Below are positions 17,976 through 27,205 of a DNA stretch of 64,000 bases, piece by piece (position 1 is the first letter of the stretch; each line of letters begins with the position of its first letter). The notes under the pieces are model-generated. The model did no database searches. It was given only the letters and a program-made list of their open reading frames with translations, and was not told where the DNA came from. The stretch is from Neisseria cinerea (GTDB lineage Bacteria; Pseudomonadota; Gammaproteobacteria; Burkholderiales; Neisseriaceae): assembly GCF_900475315.1 (NCBI RefSeq), contig NZ_LS483369.1:682001-746000 (forward strand), read 5' to 3'. The position numbers were made by a program, and so were the translations under genes.

Positions 17976-20438
17976 ATGACGCAGAAAGAAAAGAATTTTG
18001 AGGAATATGCTGCCTTGGCAACACTTCCTTTACGGGATGTCGTCGTTTATCCGCATATGGTTCTGCCGCTGTTTGTCGGCAGGGAGAAATCCATTGCCGC
18101 ACTGGAAAACGCCGTTTCCAATGAAGAGCCGGTTTTCCTGCTTGCACAAACCGATGCCGCAGTGGAAGCCCCTGTTGCCGCCGACCTGTACCAAACCGGT
18201 ACCGTCGCACAAGTTTTACAGGTATTAAAGCTGCCTGACGGTACGGTAAAGGTTTTGGTCGAAGGCCTGTGCCGCGGACAAGTTTTAACAATCGAAGACA
18301 CAGGCGGGCTATTTGTCTCCCACATAGAAACCGTTAAAGACAATGATTCGGAAAGCCATCCGGAGCTTGAAGCCGTTCGCCGTACCCTGTTGGCACAATT
18401 TGAACAATACGCCAAACTCAATAAGAAGATTCCGGCAGAAATCGTAAACAGTATCAACGGCATTTCCGACAACAGCCGTTTGGCGGATACAGTGGCCGCC
18501 CATCTGCAATTAAAGCTGGAGCAGCGTCAGCAAATCTTGGAAACTGCCGACGTTGTTGCCCGTATGGAGTTCTTATTGAGCTGCCTGGAATCCGAACTGG
18601 ACATCATGCAGGTCGAAAAACGCATCCGCGGCCGTGTGAAACGCCAGATGGAAAAATCCCAACGAGAGTATTACTTGAATGAGCAAGTGAAAGCGATTCA
18701 GAAAGAATTGGGTGAAGAAGACGAACGCGGCGAACTGGATGCGCTGGAAGCGAAAATCAAAGAAGCGGGCATGACCAAAGAGGCTGAAGAGAAATGTCTG
18801 TCTGAATTGAAAAAACTGAAAATGATGCCGCCGATGTCTGCGGAATCCACCGTAGTACGCAACTACATCGATACTTTGTTTGAGCTGCCGTGGAAGAAAA
18901 AATCCCGCGTCAGCAAAGATATTGCCAAAGCCGATTTGGTGTTAAACGCCGACCACTACGGTTTGGAAAAAGTCAAAGAGCGGATTTTAGAATACCTCGC
19001 CGTCCAAAAACGTATGGACAAGCTCAAAGGTCCGATTTTATGTTTGGTCGGCCCTCCGGGGGTGGGTAAAACCTCCTTGGGCGAATCCATCGCCAAAGCG
19101 ACAGGCCGACAATATGTCCGCATGGCTTTAGGCGGCGTGCGCGACGAAAGCGAAATCCGTGGTCACCGCCGCACCTATATTGGCTCTATGCCCGGCAAAA
19201 TCCTGCAAAACATGGCTAAAGCAGGCGTGAAGAATCCCCTGTTCCTGCTCGACGAAATCGACAAATTGGGCAGCGACTTCCGCGGCGACCCTGCCAGCGC
19301 GTTGCTTGAGGTGCTCGATCCTGAGCAAAACAACAAGTTTGCCGATCATTATGCCGAAGTGGATTACGACTTGAGCGATGTAATGTTTATTGCTACATCT
19401 AACAGTTTGAACATTCCGACTCCATTGCTCGACCGCATGGAAATCATCCGTTTGTCCGGCTATACCGAAGACGAAAAAATCAATATCGCCATGCAGTATC
19501 TCGTGCCTAAGCAAATGAAACGCAACGGCGTGAAAGAAGGCGAATTGCTCGTCGAGGAAAGCGCGGTACGCGATATTATCCGTTATTACACCCGTGAAGC
19601 CGGTGTGCGTTCGCTCGATCGTGAGATTGCCAAAATCTGTCGCAAGGTGGTGATGCAGATTACCTTGAGCGAAGATAAGAAGAGGTCGTCTGAAACCAAG
19701 AAAACCAGTAAAGCCAAGCCTAAGGCGGTTAAAGTTAATGAGAAAAACCTGCATGACTACTTGGGCGTACGCCGTTTCGATTACGGTGTTGCCGAAAGTG
19801 AAAACCGCATCGGACAGGTTACTGGTTTGGCTTGGACGGAAGTCGGCGGCGAATTGCTGACTGTCGAAGCCGTGGCGTTGCCGGGTAAAGGCGTGATCCA
19901 GTGTACCGGCCAGTTGGGCGATGTGATGAAGGAATCTGTATCCGCAGCATGGTCTGTTGTCCGTTCCCGTGCAGAATCAGTGGGTTTGGCTCCTGATTTT
20001 TACGAGAAAAAAGACATCCATGTTCACGTTCCCGAAGGTGCGACGCCGAAAGACGGTCCGAGCGCAGGTATCGCCATGACCTTGGCGATGGTGTCCGCCT
20101 TTACCAAAATTCCGGTGCGTGCCGATGTAGCGATGACAGGCGAAATCACCCTGCGTGGCGAAGTCTTGCCAATCGGCGGATTGAAGGAAAAACTGTTGGC
20201 TGCCTTGCGCGGCGGCATCAAACACGTCTTGATTCCGAAAGACAACGTCAAAGACTTGGAAGAAATCCCTGAAAACGTGAAAACCGGCCTGACCATCCAT
20301 CCGGTCAAATGGATAGACGAAGTATTGGCTTTAGGCTTGGAAACCCAACCCGAATCTTGGATTGGGCCTTCTGTTGCAGAAATAGTGAAAGAACCTGCTT
20401 CAAAAGCGAAGTCCCGAAGCAAGGCAACCAAGCACTGA
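17976..20438 (+). CDS. lon: ATP-dependent protease Lon
   Basis: 820 residues. Degrades misfolded and regulatory proteins in the cytoplasm. N-terminal LON domain from [20 protein letters not shown], a helical linker, the AAA+ module with Walker [10 protein letters not shown] and [11 protein letters not shown], and a C-terminal serine-lysine protease domain with [11 protein letters not shown] (nucleophile serine) and [15 protein letters not shown] (catalytic lysine). A lysine-rich insert ([19 protein letters not shown]) between the ATPase and protease parts contains an AG-type uptake sequence (19683-19694). The C-terminal tail is basic. A sigma-32-like promoter lies upstream. Confidence 0.96.
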   Translation: MTQKEKNFEEYAALATLPLRDVVVYPHMVLPLFVGREKSIAALENAVSNEEPVFLLAQTDAAVEAPVAADLYQTGTVAQVLQVLKLPDGTVKVLVEGLCRGQVLTIEDTGGLFVSHIETVKDNDSESHPELEAVRRTLLAQFEQYAKLNKKIPAEIVNSINGISDNSRLADTVAAHLQLKLEQRQQILETADVVARMEFLLSCLESELDIMQVEKRIRGRVKRQMEKSQREYYLNEQVKAIQKELGEEDERGELDALEAKIKEAGMTKEAEEKCLSELKKLKMMPPMSAESTVVRNYIDTLFELPWKKKSRVSKDIAKADLVLNADHYGLEKVKERILEYLAVQKRMDKLKGPILCLVGPPGVGKTSLGESIAKATGRQYVRMALGGVRDESEIRGHRRTYIGSMPGKILQNMAKAGVKNPLFLLDEIDKLGSDFRGDPASALLEVLDPEQNNKFADHYAEVDYDLSDVMFIATSNSLNIPTPLLDRMEIIRLSGYTEDEKINIAMQYLVPKQMKRNGVKEGELLVEESAVRDIIRYYTREAGVRSLDREIAKICRKVVMQITLSEDKKRSSETKKTSKAKPKAVKVNEKNLHDYLGVRRFDYGVAESENRIGQVTGLAWTEVGGELLTVEAVALPGKGVIQCTGQLGDVMKESVSAAWSVVRSRAESVGLAPDFYEKKDIHVHVPEGATPKDGPSAGIAMTLAMVSAFTKIPVRADVAMTGEITLRGEVLPIGGLKEKLLAALRGGIKHVLIPKDNVKDLEEIPENVKTGLTIHPVKWIDEVLALGLETQPESWIGPSVAEIVKEPASKAKSRSKATKH

Positions 20439-20461
20439 CAGACGGAAAATGTGTTGTAAAA

Positions 20462-20514
20462 ATGCGGTTTCGTCCTGAGAGCCTGTAAAATAGGACGATT
20501 CCGTATTTTTTGCT
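20462..20514 (+). terminator. Hairpin terminator after lon
   Basis: TGCGGTTTCGTCCT pairs imperfectly with AGGACGATTCCGTA across a short loop and is followed by TTTTTT. Confidence 0.55.
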
Positions 20515-20543
20515 TGACACGGCATTTTCAGAATTGCTATAAA
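20514..20543 (+). promoter_or_regulatory. Sigma-70 promoter for the HU gene
   Basis: TTGACA at 20514-20519 and TATAAA at 20538-20543, with an 18-base spacer, about 80 bases upstream of the HU start. Confidence 0.65.
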
Positions 20544-20619
20544 GCGAAAGTTACTCAAGCAGTACAAACTCCCGAATATTCGGGCATTTCATCATTTTTT
20601 AGACAGGAAGGGACTGATT

Positions 20620-20889
20620 GTGAATAAGTCTGAATTGATCGAAGCGATTGCTCAAGAAGCCGGTATTTCTAAAGCTGCCGCGCAAAAAGCTTTAGATGCC
20701 ACTACCAATGCAGTAACCAACGCGCTGAAAAAAGGCGACACAGTTACTTTGGTCGGTTTCGGTACTTTCTACGTCGGCGAACGTGCCGAACGTCAAGGTC
20801 GCAATCCCAAAACCGGCGAACCTTTGACCATTGCTGCTGCCAAAACGCCTAAATTCCGCGCCGGCAAAGCTTTGAAAGACGCACTGTAA
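20620..20889 (+). CDS. hup: DNA-binding protein HU
   Basis: 89 residues. Nucleoid-associated, bends and compacts DNA. The start is GTG at 20620, preceded by GGAAGGGA; the reading [27 protein letters not shown] is standard. The DNA-clasp signature [20 protein letters not shown] is present. The length is full. It sits directly after lon, as hupB does in many proteobacteria, with its own promoter and terminator. Confidence 0.96.
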   Translation: MNKSELIEAIAQEAGISKAAAQKALDATTNAVTNALKKGDTVTLVGFGTFYVGERAERQGRNPKTGEPLTIAAAKTPKFRAGKALKDAL

Positions 20890-20902
20890 GCCGTTTTTTA
20901 TT

Positions 20903-20936
20903 AAAAAGCCGATTCTTTAAAGAATCGGCTTTTTTA
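20903..20936 (+). terminator. Rho-independent terminator after the HU gene
   Basis: AAAAAGCCGATTCTTT pairs with AAAGAATCGGCTTTTT and ends in a T run. Confidence 0.85.
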
Positions 20937-20946
20937 TCGCTCCACA

Positions 20947-21381
20947 TTATTCTGATTTCAAATCGGCAACACACTGCTTGTCACGTGCTTCAAAGGCATG
21001 GGCGCCACCAAGCAAATCAAGTTGTTCTTGCGCGCCAAGCTTGCCGAATGAATTAATCTGTTTTCCGTTTAATTTTTCCAAAGGCTGTTCCCACATACAT
21101 TTGCAGTAATCTGCTGCGAGGCGGGTATTGTTTGAATCTAAACCGCGGGCTTGCAAATCGTTTTGCCATTTTTCGGCAAACGGAATGTTTTTTACGCAGG
21201 ATTCAATAATTTTCTGCTTTGCCTGCGGTTTGGACATGGCGCATTGGGAGAGCAGGGCGGTCGCGGCGAGCAATGCCAAAATGACCCACGCCCAAATGCG
21301 GATGGTGCGGATTTTGGCTTTCGCTTTTTTACGCGCCGCAGCCTGCTCTTCGGCGGACATTTCGTTTTTCGGCTCAGTCAT
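20947..21381 (-). CDS. Single-pass membrane protein, unknown function
   Basis: 144 residues. A basic N-terminal tail (AAARKKAKAKIRTIR) is followed by one membrane helix (IWAWVILALLAATALLSQCAM, about 30-48). The outer part has three cysteines, including CKCMWEQPL. I do not recognise the family. The start codon overlaps the end of homoserine dehydrogenase by 8 bases, so the two are translated from one message, but no shared function is evident. Confidence 0.7.
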   Translation of the reverse strand: MTEPKNEMSAEEQAAARKKAKAKIRTIRIWAWVILALLAATALLSQCAMSKPQAKQKIIESCVKNIPFAEKWQNDLQARGLDSNNTRLAADYCKCMWEQPLEKLNGKQINSFGKLGAQEQLDLLGGAHAFEARDKQCVADLKSE

Positions 21382-22681
21382 GCAGGCTTTCCATGCGGAT
21401 CATGGTGATCGGTTTTTCCACGCAGCTTAATGCTTCGATGGCGGCAATCGCGCGCTTGATGTTTTTCTCGACCGTGCTGTGGGTCAGAATTACGATTTCG
21501 GCGGTAGTTTGATCAATCACGCCTTTTTGGATTAAGGCTTCGATGGACACGTTTTCTTTTGCCAACAGCGCGGCGATTTGCCCCAGCGTACCCGGTTCGT
21601 CTTTGGCTTGGACGCGCAGGTAGTAGCTGCTGGTGATTTCGTCCATAGGCAGGATGGTTTGCGCTTGGACTTGAGCAGGTTGGAATGCCAGATGTGGTAC
21701 GCGGTGACCGGTATCGGCTTCAATCAGGCGTGCGATGTCGATGATGTCGGCGACTACGGCGGAAGCGGTCGGTAATGCACCGGCACCTGCGCCGTAATAT
21801 AAGGTTTCGCCAACCATATCGGCGTTGACGCGCACGGCGTTCATCACGCCGTTGACGTTTGCCAAGAGGCGGCTTTCGGGAATCAGGGTCGGATGGACGC
21901 GCAATTCGATACCTTTTTCGGCTTTGCGGGTAATGCCCAGAAGTTTGATGCGGTAGCCGAATTCTTCGGCATATTTGATGTCGCGGCTGTCGAGTTTGCT
22001 GATGCCTTCGAGGTAGCAGGCGGAGAAGTTCATCGGCGTACCGAATGCCAGCGCACTCATGATGGTAATTTTATGGCCTGCGTCGTTGCCTTCGATGTCG
22101 AAGGTCGGGTCGGCTTCGGCGTAGCCCAATGCTTGCGCTTCTTTCAATACGTCGGCAAACGCGCTGCCTTTTTCGCGCATTTCGGAGAGGATGAAGTTGC
22201 TGGTGCCGTTGATGATGCCGGCGATGCTGCGGATGCGGTTGGCGGAGAGGCCTTCACGCAGGGCTTTGATGATTGGGATACCGCCCGCCACAGCTGCTTC
22301 AAATTGCACCATGACATTTTTTTCTTCCGCCAGCGGGAAGATTTCGTTGCCGTATTCGGCGAGCAGTTTTTTGTTGGCGGTAACGATGTGTTTGCCGTTT
22401 TCAATGGCTTTCAATACCGCATCTTTGGCGATGCCGGTACCGCCGAACAATTCGACGACGACATCGACGTCTTCACGCGCCACCAGTTCGAACGGGTCTT
22501 TGACAAAGGCTGCGGACGGGCAGATTTGGCGGGCTTTTTCTTCGCTCAAGTCGCATACGGCACTGATGCGCACTTCTCGTCCCAAACGGCGGCTGATTTC
22601 CGCCGCATTGTCTCGCAACACGGCAGCCGTACCGCCGCCGACCGTACCTAAACCTAAAAGACCGATGTTTACTGGCTTCAT
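21374..22681 (-). CDS. hom: Homoserine dehydrogenase
   Basis: 435 residues. Reduces aspartate semialdehyde to homoserine, on the path to threonine and methionine. The N-terminal NAD(P)-binding GLLGLGTVGGG, the catalytic region (GTSNFILSEMREKG, AQALGYAEADPTFDIEGNDA) and a C-terminal ACT regulatory domain (YYLRVQAKDEPGTLGQIAALL) are all seen, giving the monofunctional, feedback-regulated form. A short membrane-protein gene follows with an 8-base overlap. Confidence 0.96.
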   Translation of the reverse strand: MKPVNIGLLGLGTVGGGTAAVLRDNAAEISRRLGREVRISAVCDLSEEKARQICPSAAFVKDPFELVAREDVDVVVELFGGTGIAKDAVLKAIENGKHIVTANKKLLAEYGNEIFPLAEEKNVMVQFEAAVAGGIPIIKALREGLSANRIRSIAGIINGTSNFILSEMREKGSAFADVLKEAQALGYAEADPTFDIEGNDAGHKITIMSALAFGTPMNFSACYLEGISKLDSRDIKYAEEFGYRIKLLGITRKAEKGIELRVHPTLIPESRLLANVNGVMNAVRVNADMVGETLYYGAGAGALPTASAVVADIIDIARLIEADTGHRVPHLAFQPAQVQAQTILPMDEITSSYYLRVQAKDEPGTLGQIAALLAKENVSIEALIQKGVIDQTTAEIVILTHSTVEKNIKRAIAAIEALSCVEKPITMIRMESLHD

Positions 22682-22878
22682 TGTGTCTCCTTGTAAGCCG
22701 ACTGAAATGTAAATATTGAAAGACGAAAATATCCGCTGCCGATATAATTATGCCGCACTTTAAATCAAATGCCGTCTGAAATCAGCAGGCGAGGTCAGAT
22801 GAAATCCGCTAATCCTACATGAATTTGTCTGATTTTGCACCCCTCCTGATACAGATGAAGCGGCAACAGGATAAAAAA

Positions 22879-23250
22879 ATGTTATTTGAAGAAAATCCGA
22901 TAGACGAACATTTTGTAGAGTATGACCGCCGTACAGGTGAAATCCGGCTGTCCGGCAGACATTTCAATAAGCCTGTGCTGCTGCATAAGGATTCTGCCGG
23001 TCTCTCGAAATGGCAGTCATTGTCAGAATTGACTCCGGATAATCTGTTGTCTGATGTCAAAGCGGATGATTATCCGGAAATATTGATTATCGGGACTGGG
23101 GCGGTACAGAAGTTTATCCATCCCAAAATCATGGCGGATTTCTCTCAGATCGGAATCGGTGTGGAATGTATGAACACAGAATCGGCATGCAGGACATTGG
23201 CCTTTTTGCACTCGGAAGGGCGTAAAGCCTGGGCGTGGCTTCAACCGTAA
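22879..23250 (+). CDS. Mth938-like (DUF498) domain protein
   Basis: 123 residues from ATG 22879, chosen because AGGATAAAAAA lies just before it; the frame is open to an ATG at 22819. The order of motifs (FVEYDRRTGEIRLSGRHF, then EILIIGTGAVQKFIHPKIM, then GIGVECMNTESACRTLAFL) matches the Mth938/NDUFAF3-like fold. In mitochondria relatives assist complex I assembly; the bacterial role is not settled. Confidence 0.75.
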   Translation: MLFEENPIDEHFVEYDRRTGEIRLSGRHFNKPVLLHKDSAGLSKWQSLSELTPDNLLSDVKADDYPEILIIGTGAVQKFIHPKIMADFSQIGIGVECMNTESACRTLAFLHSEGRKAWAWLQP

Positions 23251-23326
23251 ATTTCCCGTTTCAGACGGCATCAGCACTTTCTTTCAGGTAAAATACGGCT
23301 CTTTTCCGTCCAATAATATTTCCGTC

Positions 23327-25246
23327 ATGATTGAAATCAAAAACCTCACCCTGCAACGCGGTTTGAAAATCCTGCTCGACAAAGCCAACGCTACCGTCAA
23401 TCCCGGTCAGCGCGTCGGTTTGATCGGTAAAAACGGTACGGGAAAATCCAGCCTGTTTGCCTTAATCAAGGGTGAAATCACTCAGGACGGCGGCGATATC
23501 TCGATTCCGAAAAATTGGCGGATTGCTTCCGTTTCCCAAGAAACGCCCGACTTGGACATCTCTTCATTGGACTACGTTTTGCAGGGCGATGCCGAGTTGC
23601 AGGCTTTTCAGACGGCATTAAGGCAGGCGGAAGCGCAAAATGACGGCATGAAACAGGCAGAATATCATGCCAAATTGGAAGAAATCGACGCTTATACCGC
23701 GCCGGCCCGCGCGGCAAAATTGTTGAACGGGCTGGGTTTTTCGCAAGAAGAACACAGCCGCCCCGTCAAATCCTTTTCCGGCGGCTGGCGTATGCGCCTG
23801 AACCTTGCACAAGCCCTGATTTGCCGCGCCGATTTGCTCTTGCTTGACGAACCGACCAACCACTTGGATTTGGAAACCGTCTTGTGGCTGGAAAACCACC
23901 TTGCTTCTTTACCTTGCACGCAAATCATCATTTCCCACGACCGCGACTTCCTCAATGCGGCCACCACCCAAACCATCGAATTGTCCCAGCAAAAACTCAC
24001 GCAATACGGTGGCAATTACGATTTTTACCAAAACGAACGCGCGCAACGTCTCGCGCAGCAACAAGCCGCCTATGTCAAACAGCAGGCTCAAATCAAACAT
24101 TTGCAATCCTTTATCGACCGCTTCAAAGCCAAAGCCACTAAAGCCGTTCAAGCGCAAAGCCGCATGAAGGCTTTGGCAAAGCTTGAACGCATCGCTCCCG
24201 CGCATCTGGACAGCGAGTTTTCCTTTGAGTTTTACAATCCCGACCTTCTGCCCAATCCTTTGTTAAAGCTGGAGCACGCTGATTTGGGTTACGAAGGCAA
24301 AACCGTTTTGCACGACATTACCCTGTCGCTGGAAAGCGGCGCACGTTACGGGCTATTGGGTGTCAACGGCAGCGGTAAATCTACGTTTATCAAAGCATTG
24401 GCGGGAAAAATCGATTTGCTCTCCGGCAGCATCGTCCGTTCCGAAAAACTCAATATCGGCTATTTTGCCCAACACCAACTCGACACCATCCGCGCCGACC
24501 AAAACCCTGTTTGGCATATTCAGCAGCTTTCTCCCGAAGTACGCGAACAAGAAATCCGAAATTTCCTCGGCGGCTTCAATTTTGTCGGCGATATGGCGTT
24601 ACAGAAAACCGAACCTTTTTCCGGCGGAGAAAAAGCCCGTCTTGCCCTTGCTATGATTATCTGGCAAAAGCCGAACCTGCTGCTGCTTGACGAGCCGACC
24701 AATCATTTGGACTTGGATATGCGCCACGCCTTGACGCTCGCTCTGCAAAGTTTCCAAGGTGCCTTAATCGTCGTGTCGCACGACCGCAGCCTGCTTGAAG
24801 CAACGACTGACAGCTTCCTCTTGATAGACAAAGGCCGTCTGAAAAACTTTGACGGCGATTTGAACGATTACCGCCAATGGCGCTTGGCACAGGAAAACGC
24901 CGCAACTGCGCCAGCCGCTTCCGCTCAATGCCAAAACCGCAAGGATACCAAGCGTATCGAAGCACAAATCCGTCAAGAAAAAGCCCGACGCAGTAAGCCG
25001 ATACAGCAGAAAATCGACAAAGCCGAAAAAGAAATGGCGCAGCTTTCCGAAATTCAGACGGCATGTGAAGCATTTTTAGCACAAGAAGAAGCTTACTTTG
25101 AGGCAAACAAAGAAAAATTGCAGGACACTCTATCCAATCTGGCAAAAGTCAAAACACAGCTTGCCCAAATCGAAGAAACTTGGCTGACTTGCCAAGAAGA
25201 ATTAGAACGGATTGAAACTGAAATCGGGATACAGTTCGCCGAGTGA
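23327..25246 (+). CDS. yheS: ABC-F family ATPase, YheS type
   Basis: 639 residues. Twin-ATPase ribosome-associated factor, no membrane segments. First half: Walker [38 protein letters not shown]. Linker with FIDRFKAKATKAVQAQSRMK. Second half: [34 protein letters not shown]. The C-terminal coiled coil (about 560-639, rich in K, E and Q) is typical of YheS. An AG-type uptake sequence lies within the coding region at 24832-24843. This is the second ABC-F gene of the window. Confidence 0.9.
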   Translation: MIEIKNLTLQRGLKILLDKANATVNPGQRVGLIGKNGTGKSSLFALIKGEITQDGGDISIPKNWRIASVSQETPDLDISSLDYVLQGDAELQAFQTALRQAEAQNDGMKQAEYHAKLEEIDAYTAPARAAKLLNGLGFSQEEHSRPVKSFSGGWRMRLNLAQALICRADLLLLDEPTNHLDLETVLWLENHLASLPCTQIIISHDRDFLNAATTQTIELSQQKLTQYGGNYDFYQNERAQRLAQQQAAYVKQQAQIKHLQSFIDRFKAKATKAVQAQSRMKALAKLERIAPAHLDSEFSFEFYNPDLLPNPLLKLEHADLGYEGKTVLHDITLSLESGARYGLLGVNGSGKSTFIKALAGKIDLLSGSIVRSEKLNIGYFAQHQLDTIRADQNPVWHIQQLSPEVREQEIRNFLGGFNFVGDMALQKTEPFSGGEKARLALAMIIWQKPNLLLLDEPTNHLDLDMRHALTLALQSFQGALIVVSHDRSLLEATTDSFLLIDKGRLKNFDGDLNDYRQWRLAQENAATAPAASAQCQNRKDTKRIEAQIRQEKARRSKPIQQKIDKAEKEMAQLSEIQTACEAFLAQEEAYFEANKEKLQDTLSNLAKVKTQLAQIEETWLTCQEELERIETEIGIQFAE

Positions 25247-25331
25247 TAAGGAAGCGCGGGTAGGGTGCTTATATTTGTCTGCCAAGAACGGTATAATTCG
25301 TGCTTTATCGTCGTCTTTTCACTTTACCAAC

Positions 25332-25667
25332 ATGAAAATTAGACTTTTCGTCGCCTTCATTTTCCTATCCTTTTCCGGTATGGCGACGCAAGCCTCCGTA
25401 TACAATTGCAGCTCAAATGGCAAAAGTGTATATACATCAGATCCATCAGGATCGTGTACCGGAGCAGACTTACCTAAAATCAGCAGCCACCAGGGAGGCG
25501 AATACCGTCTGAAAATAAAAAAACTCAGTCAAGAAACCCAAATACACGTTGAAAGTAAAAAGAAAAACAAAAAAACTGTTGGGAAAAAGAAAAAGAACGT
25601 GAGGACCGCTAACATCCCGAAGGAAAATCAAAAGAAAATAGATAAAAAGAGAAGTTCACCCAAATAA
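25332..25667 (+). CDS. Small secreted protein with DUF4124-like motif (copy 1)
   Basis: 111 residues from ATG 25332; an in-frame upstream ATG at 25212 lies inside yheS and is unlikely. Signal peptide MKIRLFVAFIFLSFSGMATQA, then VYNCSSNGKSVYTSDPSGSC (about 22-41), the cysteine- and tyrosine-containing pattern of the DUF4124 family. The rest is very lysine-rich (KKKNKKTVGKKKKN), suggesting contact with an acidic partner such as peptidoglycan, nucleic acid or membrane. It is AT-rich and is followed by a paralogue. Confidence 0.7.
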   Translation: MKIRLFVAFIFLSFSGMATQASVYNCSSNGKSVYTSDPSGSCTGADLPKISSHQGGEYRLKIKKLSQETQIHVESKKKNKKTVGKKKKNVRTANIPKENQKKIDKKRSSPK

Positions 25668-25721
25668 AAATGCCAAGAAATCCTTAAAAGTCAAAATTAT
25701 CATCTGAGTATCAAACACATT

Positions 25722-26225
25722 ATGAAATCAAAACTATCCTTAATCCTAATTAACCTTTCACTGATTTCGATGCCATTAAGTGCAGATGCAGCCAAAATTT
25801 ATACCTGCACAGCCGACGGAGAGACCATTTACACCACAAAACCGTCTAAAAGCTGCCACTCAGCCGACTTACCACCAATCGGAAGTTACAGCAGCGACCA
25901 TTATATTCCGTCCCATACACCTGTATCTTCCAACAGTGAACCTGTCGTCAAACATAAAGCACCGGTCAGAACAGTATCCAAGCCGACAAAACCTAATACG
26001 CCGCCGCCTCAACAAGCACCTGTAAACAACAGCAGACGCTCCATTCTCGAAGCAGAATTAAGCAATGAACGCAAAGCCCTAACCGAAGCCCAAAAAATGT
26101 TATCGCAAGCACGTTTGGCAAAAGGCGGCAACATCAACCACCAAGAAATAAATGCGTTACAAAGCAATGTATTGGACAGGCAGCAAAACATCCAAGCCCT
26201 GCAAAGGGAACTGGGGCGTATGTAG
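25722..26225 (+). CDS. Secreted protein with DUF4124-like motif and C-terminal coiled coil (copy 2)
   Basis: 167 residues. Signal peptide up to SADAA, then IYTCTADGETIYTTKPSKSC, which mirrors copy 1, ending SADLPPIGSY. A proline-rich linker (PTKPNTPPPQQAP) leads to a helical C-terminus (about 110-167, EAELSNERKALTEAQKMLSQ). The layout of envelope anchor motif, flexible linker and coiled coil suggests an envelope scaffold or assembly factor. The function is unknown. It sits 54 bases after copy 1 and is likely a tandem duplication that diverged. Confidence 0.7.
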   Translation: MKSKLSLILINLSLISMPLSADAAKIYTCTADGETIYTTKPSKSCHSADLPPIGSYSSDHYIPSHTPVSSNSEPVVKHKAPVRTVSKPTKPNTPPPQQAPVNNSRRSILEAELSNERKALTEAQKMLSQARLAKGGNINHQEINALQSNVLDRQQNIQALQRELGRM

Positions 26226-26229
26226 GCTG

Positions 26230-26358
26230 ATGAAGAATATGGCAAAATGTGCCCAAACCAAAGATAAAGGATTTTGTGCAATGTCCTTTGATGGTTCGGC
26301 TTCGGAAATTGAATTTTTAAACATTCCCGAAAACAATCCCAAAGACATAAAACAATAA
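26230..26358 (+). CDS. Possible 42-residue ORF, doubtful
   Basis: An open frame with ATG at 26230 encodes 42 residues with two cysteines and an acidic tail. No convincing ribosome site or homology is visible. It may be a remnant rather than a gene. Confidence 0.15.
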   Translation: MKNMAKCAQTKDKGFCAMSFDGSASEIEFLNIPENNPKDIKQ

Positions 26359-26381
26359 GGAGCATATGCTCAAATAGAGAG

Positions 26382-26426
26382 CCTTTGCAAAAATCTGTAT
26401 TATTAAATTACAGGTTTTTGAAAAGG
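26382..26426. repeat. Imperfect inverted repeat upstream of the phage-like regulator
   Basis: CCTTTGCAAAAATCTGTA (26382-26399) and its near-complement TACAGGTTTTTGAAAAGG (26409-26426) match at 16 of 18 positions across a 9-base loop. It ends 13 bases before the start codon of the next gene. It could be a regulatory hairpin or the trace of a mobile element end; CTTTGCAAAA recalls IS5-type ends in Neisseria, but this is only a resemblance. Confidence 0.5.
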
Positions 26427-26439
26427 CTTTGATTTTATT

Positions 26440-26769
26440 ATGCTTTCACAATCCCAATGGCTGGATGCCGTCAAAGGGCGGTTGCGGGTGCGTTCCGATT
26501 ACGCGCTTTCCAAAAGATGGGCGGTTACACCGTCCGAAGTGTCCCAATACCGGCGAAACCGTCTTAGGTTTCCTTTTGCCGTCGTCTTGGATATTGCCGA
26601 CGTGATGGATATAGATCCGATTGAAATTATTGCAGGTTTGGAATATAGACGGTGCAGAGAAATTGACAAGGAGCGCGTAAAAAGGGCGTATTTCAAAGCC
26701 CATTGCGCGCATTTCGTTTATCCGAACAATCCGGGCTTTTTCCACCGTAAAAAACGGTTCTTCAGCTAG
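26440..26769 (+). CDS. Phage-type HTH regulator (DUF3693-like) abutting dif
   Basis: 109 residues, basic. The central part SDYALSKRWAVTPSEVSQYRRNRLRFP reads as a helix-turn-helix, and VVLDIADVMDIDPIEIIAGLEYRR is the following segment seen in small phage-related regulators (DUF3693). Filamentous phages that integrate at dif often carry such a gene. Its TAG stop (26767-26769) lies across the first bases of the dif site. This suggests a remnant of an Xer-integrated element. Family assignment is from memory of the pattern, not from a search. Confidence 0.55.
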   Translation: MLSQSQWLDAVKGRLRVRSDYALSKRWAVTPSEVSQYRRNRLRFPFAVVLDIADVMDIDPIEIIAGLEYRRCREIDKERVKRAYFKAHCAHFVYPNNPGFFHRKKRFFS

Positions 26770-26795
26770 TTCGCATAATGTATATTATGTTAAAT
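26768..26795. other. dif: Chromosomal dif site (XerC/XerD recombination site)
   Basis: The 28-base sequence begins AGTTCGCATAA, has central TGTATA and ends TTATGTTAAAT. The two 11-base arms are the XerC- and XerD-binding half sites, nearly palindromic around a 6-base core. It differs from E. coli dif only in the first four bases and agrees with the neisserial dif as I remember it. XerCD resolve chromosome dimers here, so the site marks the replication terminus. No second copy is seen in the window. Confidence 0.9.
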
Positions 26796-26800
26796 TTATA

Positions 26801-27145
26801 ATGGGTCAAATAGATATTTTTACAACCCCATTCAAAACTCAGCCACTTAAAAATTTAATCAGAACAAATAAAAAAAGCAAACAAAAATATCCATCTTTCA
26901 AACTCATATTTTGTAATAACCTAGATAAGCAAGAGCATTTGTTTTTTACCTTGCAACAAACTACCTGCCTTGCCCTTAATACTAGGTACTTGAATTTTCA
27001 GCAAATGCAAGATGGGTTACGGTTTCCATTTGATTGCCGAACAGCATTAGGCTATTTCCTCGCCACCATAGGCTCCGGCTTGGTTATATTGCTGTTGCTG
27101 GCTACTTTGATTTTGGCGAGACAGGGACGGTTGTTGGTTAAATGA
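26801..27145 (+). CDS. Hypothetical protein with C-terminal membrane helix, next to dif
   Basis: 114 residues by the longest frame; internal starts are possible and the true start is unclear. The N-terminal half is basic and polar. A hydrophobic segment ALGYFLATIGSGLVILLLLATLIL (about 83-106) is followed by RQGRLLVK, so the C-terminus stays in the cytoplasm or acts as a tail anchor. Low GC in the first half. Position beside dif and the phage-like regulator suggests element-derived DNA, but I recognise no family. Confidence 0.4.
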   Translation: MGQIDIFTTPFKTQPLKNLIRTNKKSKQKYPSFKLIFCNNLDKQEHLFFTLQQTTCLALNTRYLNFQQMQDGLRFPFDCRTALGYFLATIGSGLVILLLLATLILARQGRLLVK

Positions 27146-27205
27146 AAAATCGTGCGATTTAAAGGCGTTATAAAACAGACATGGTTTCAGGTCGTCTGAA
27201 AGCCC

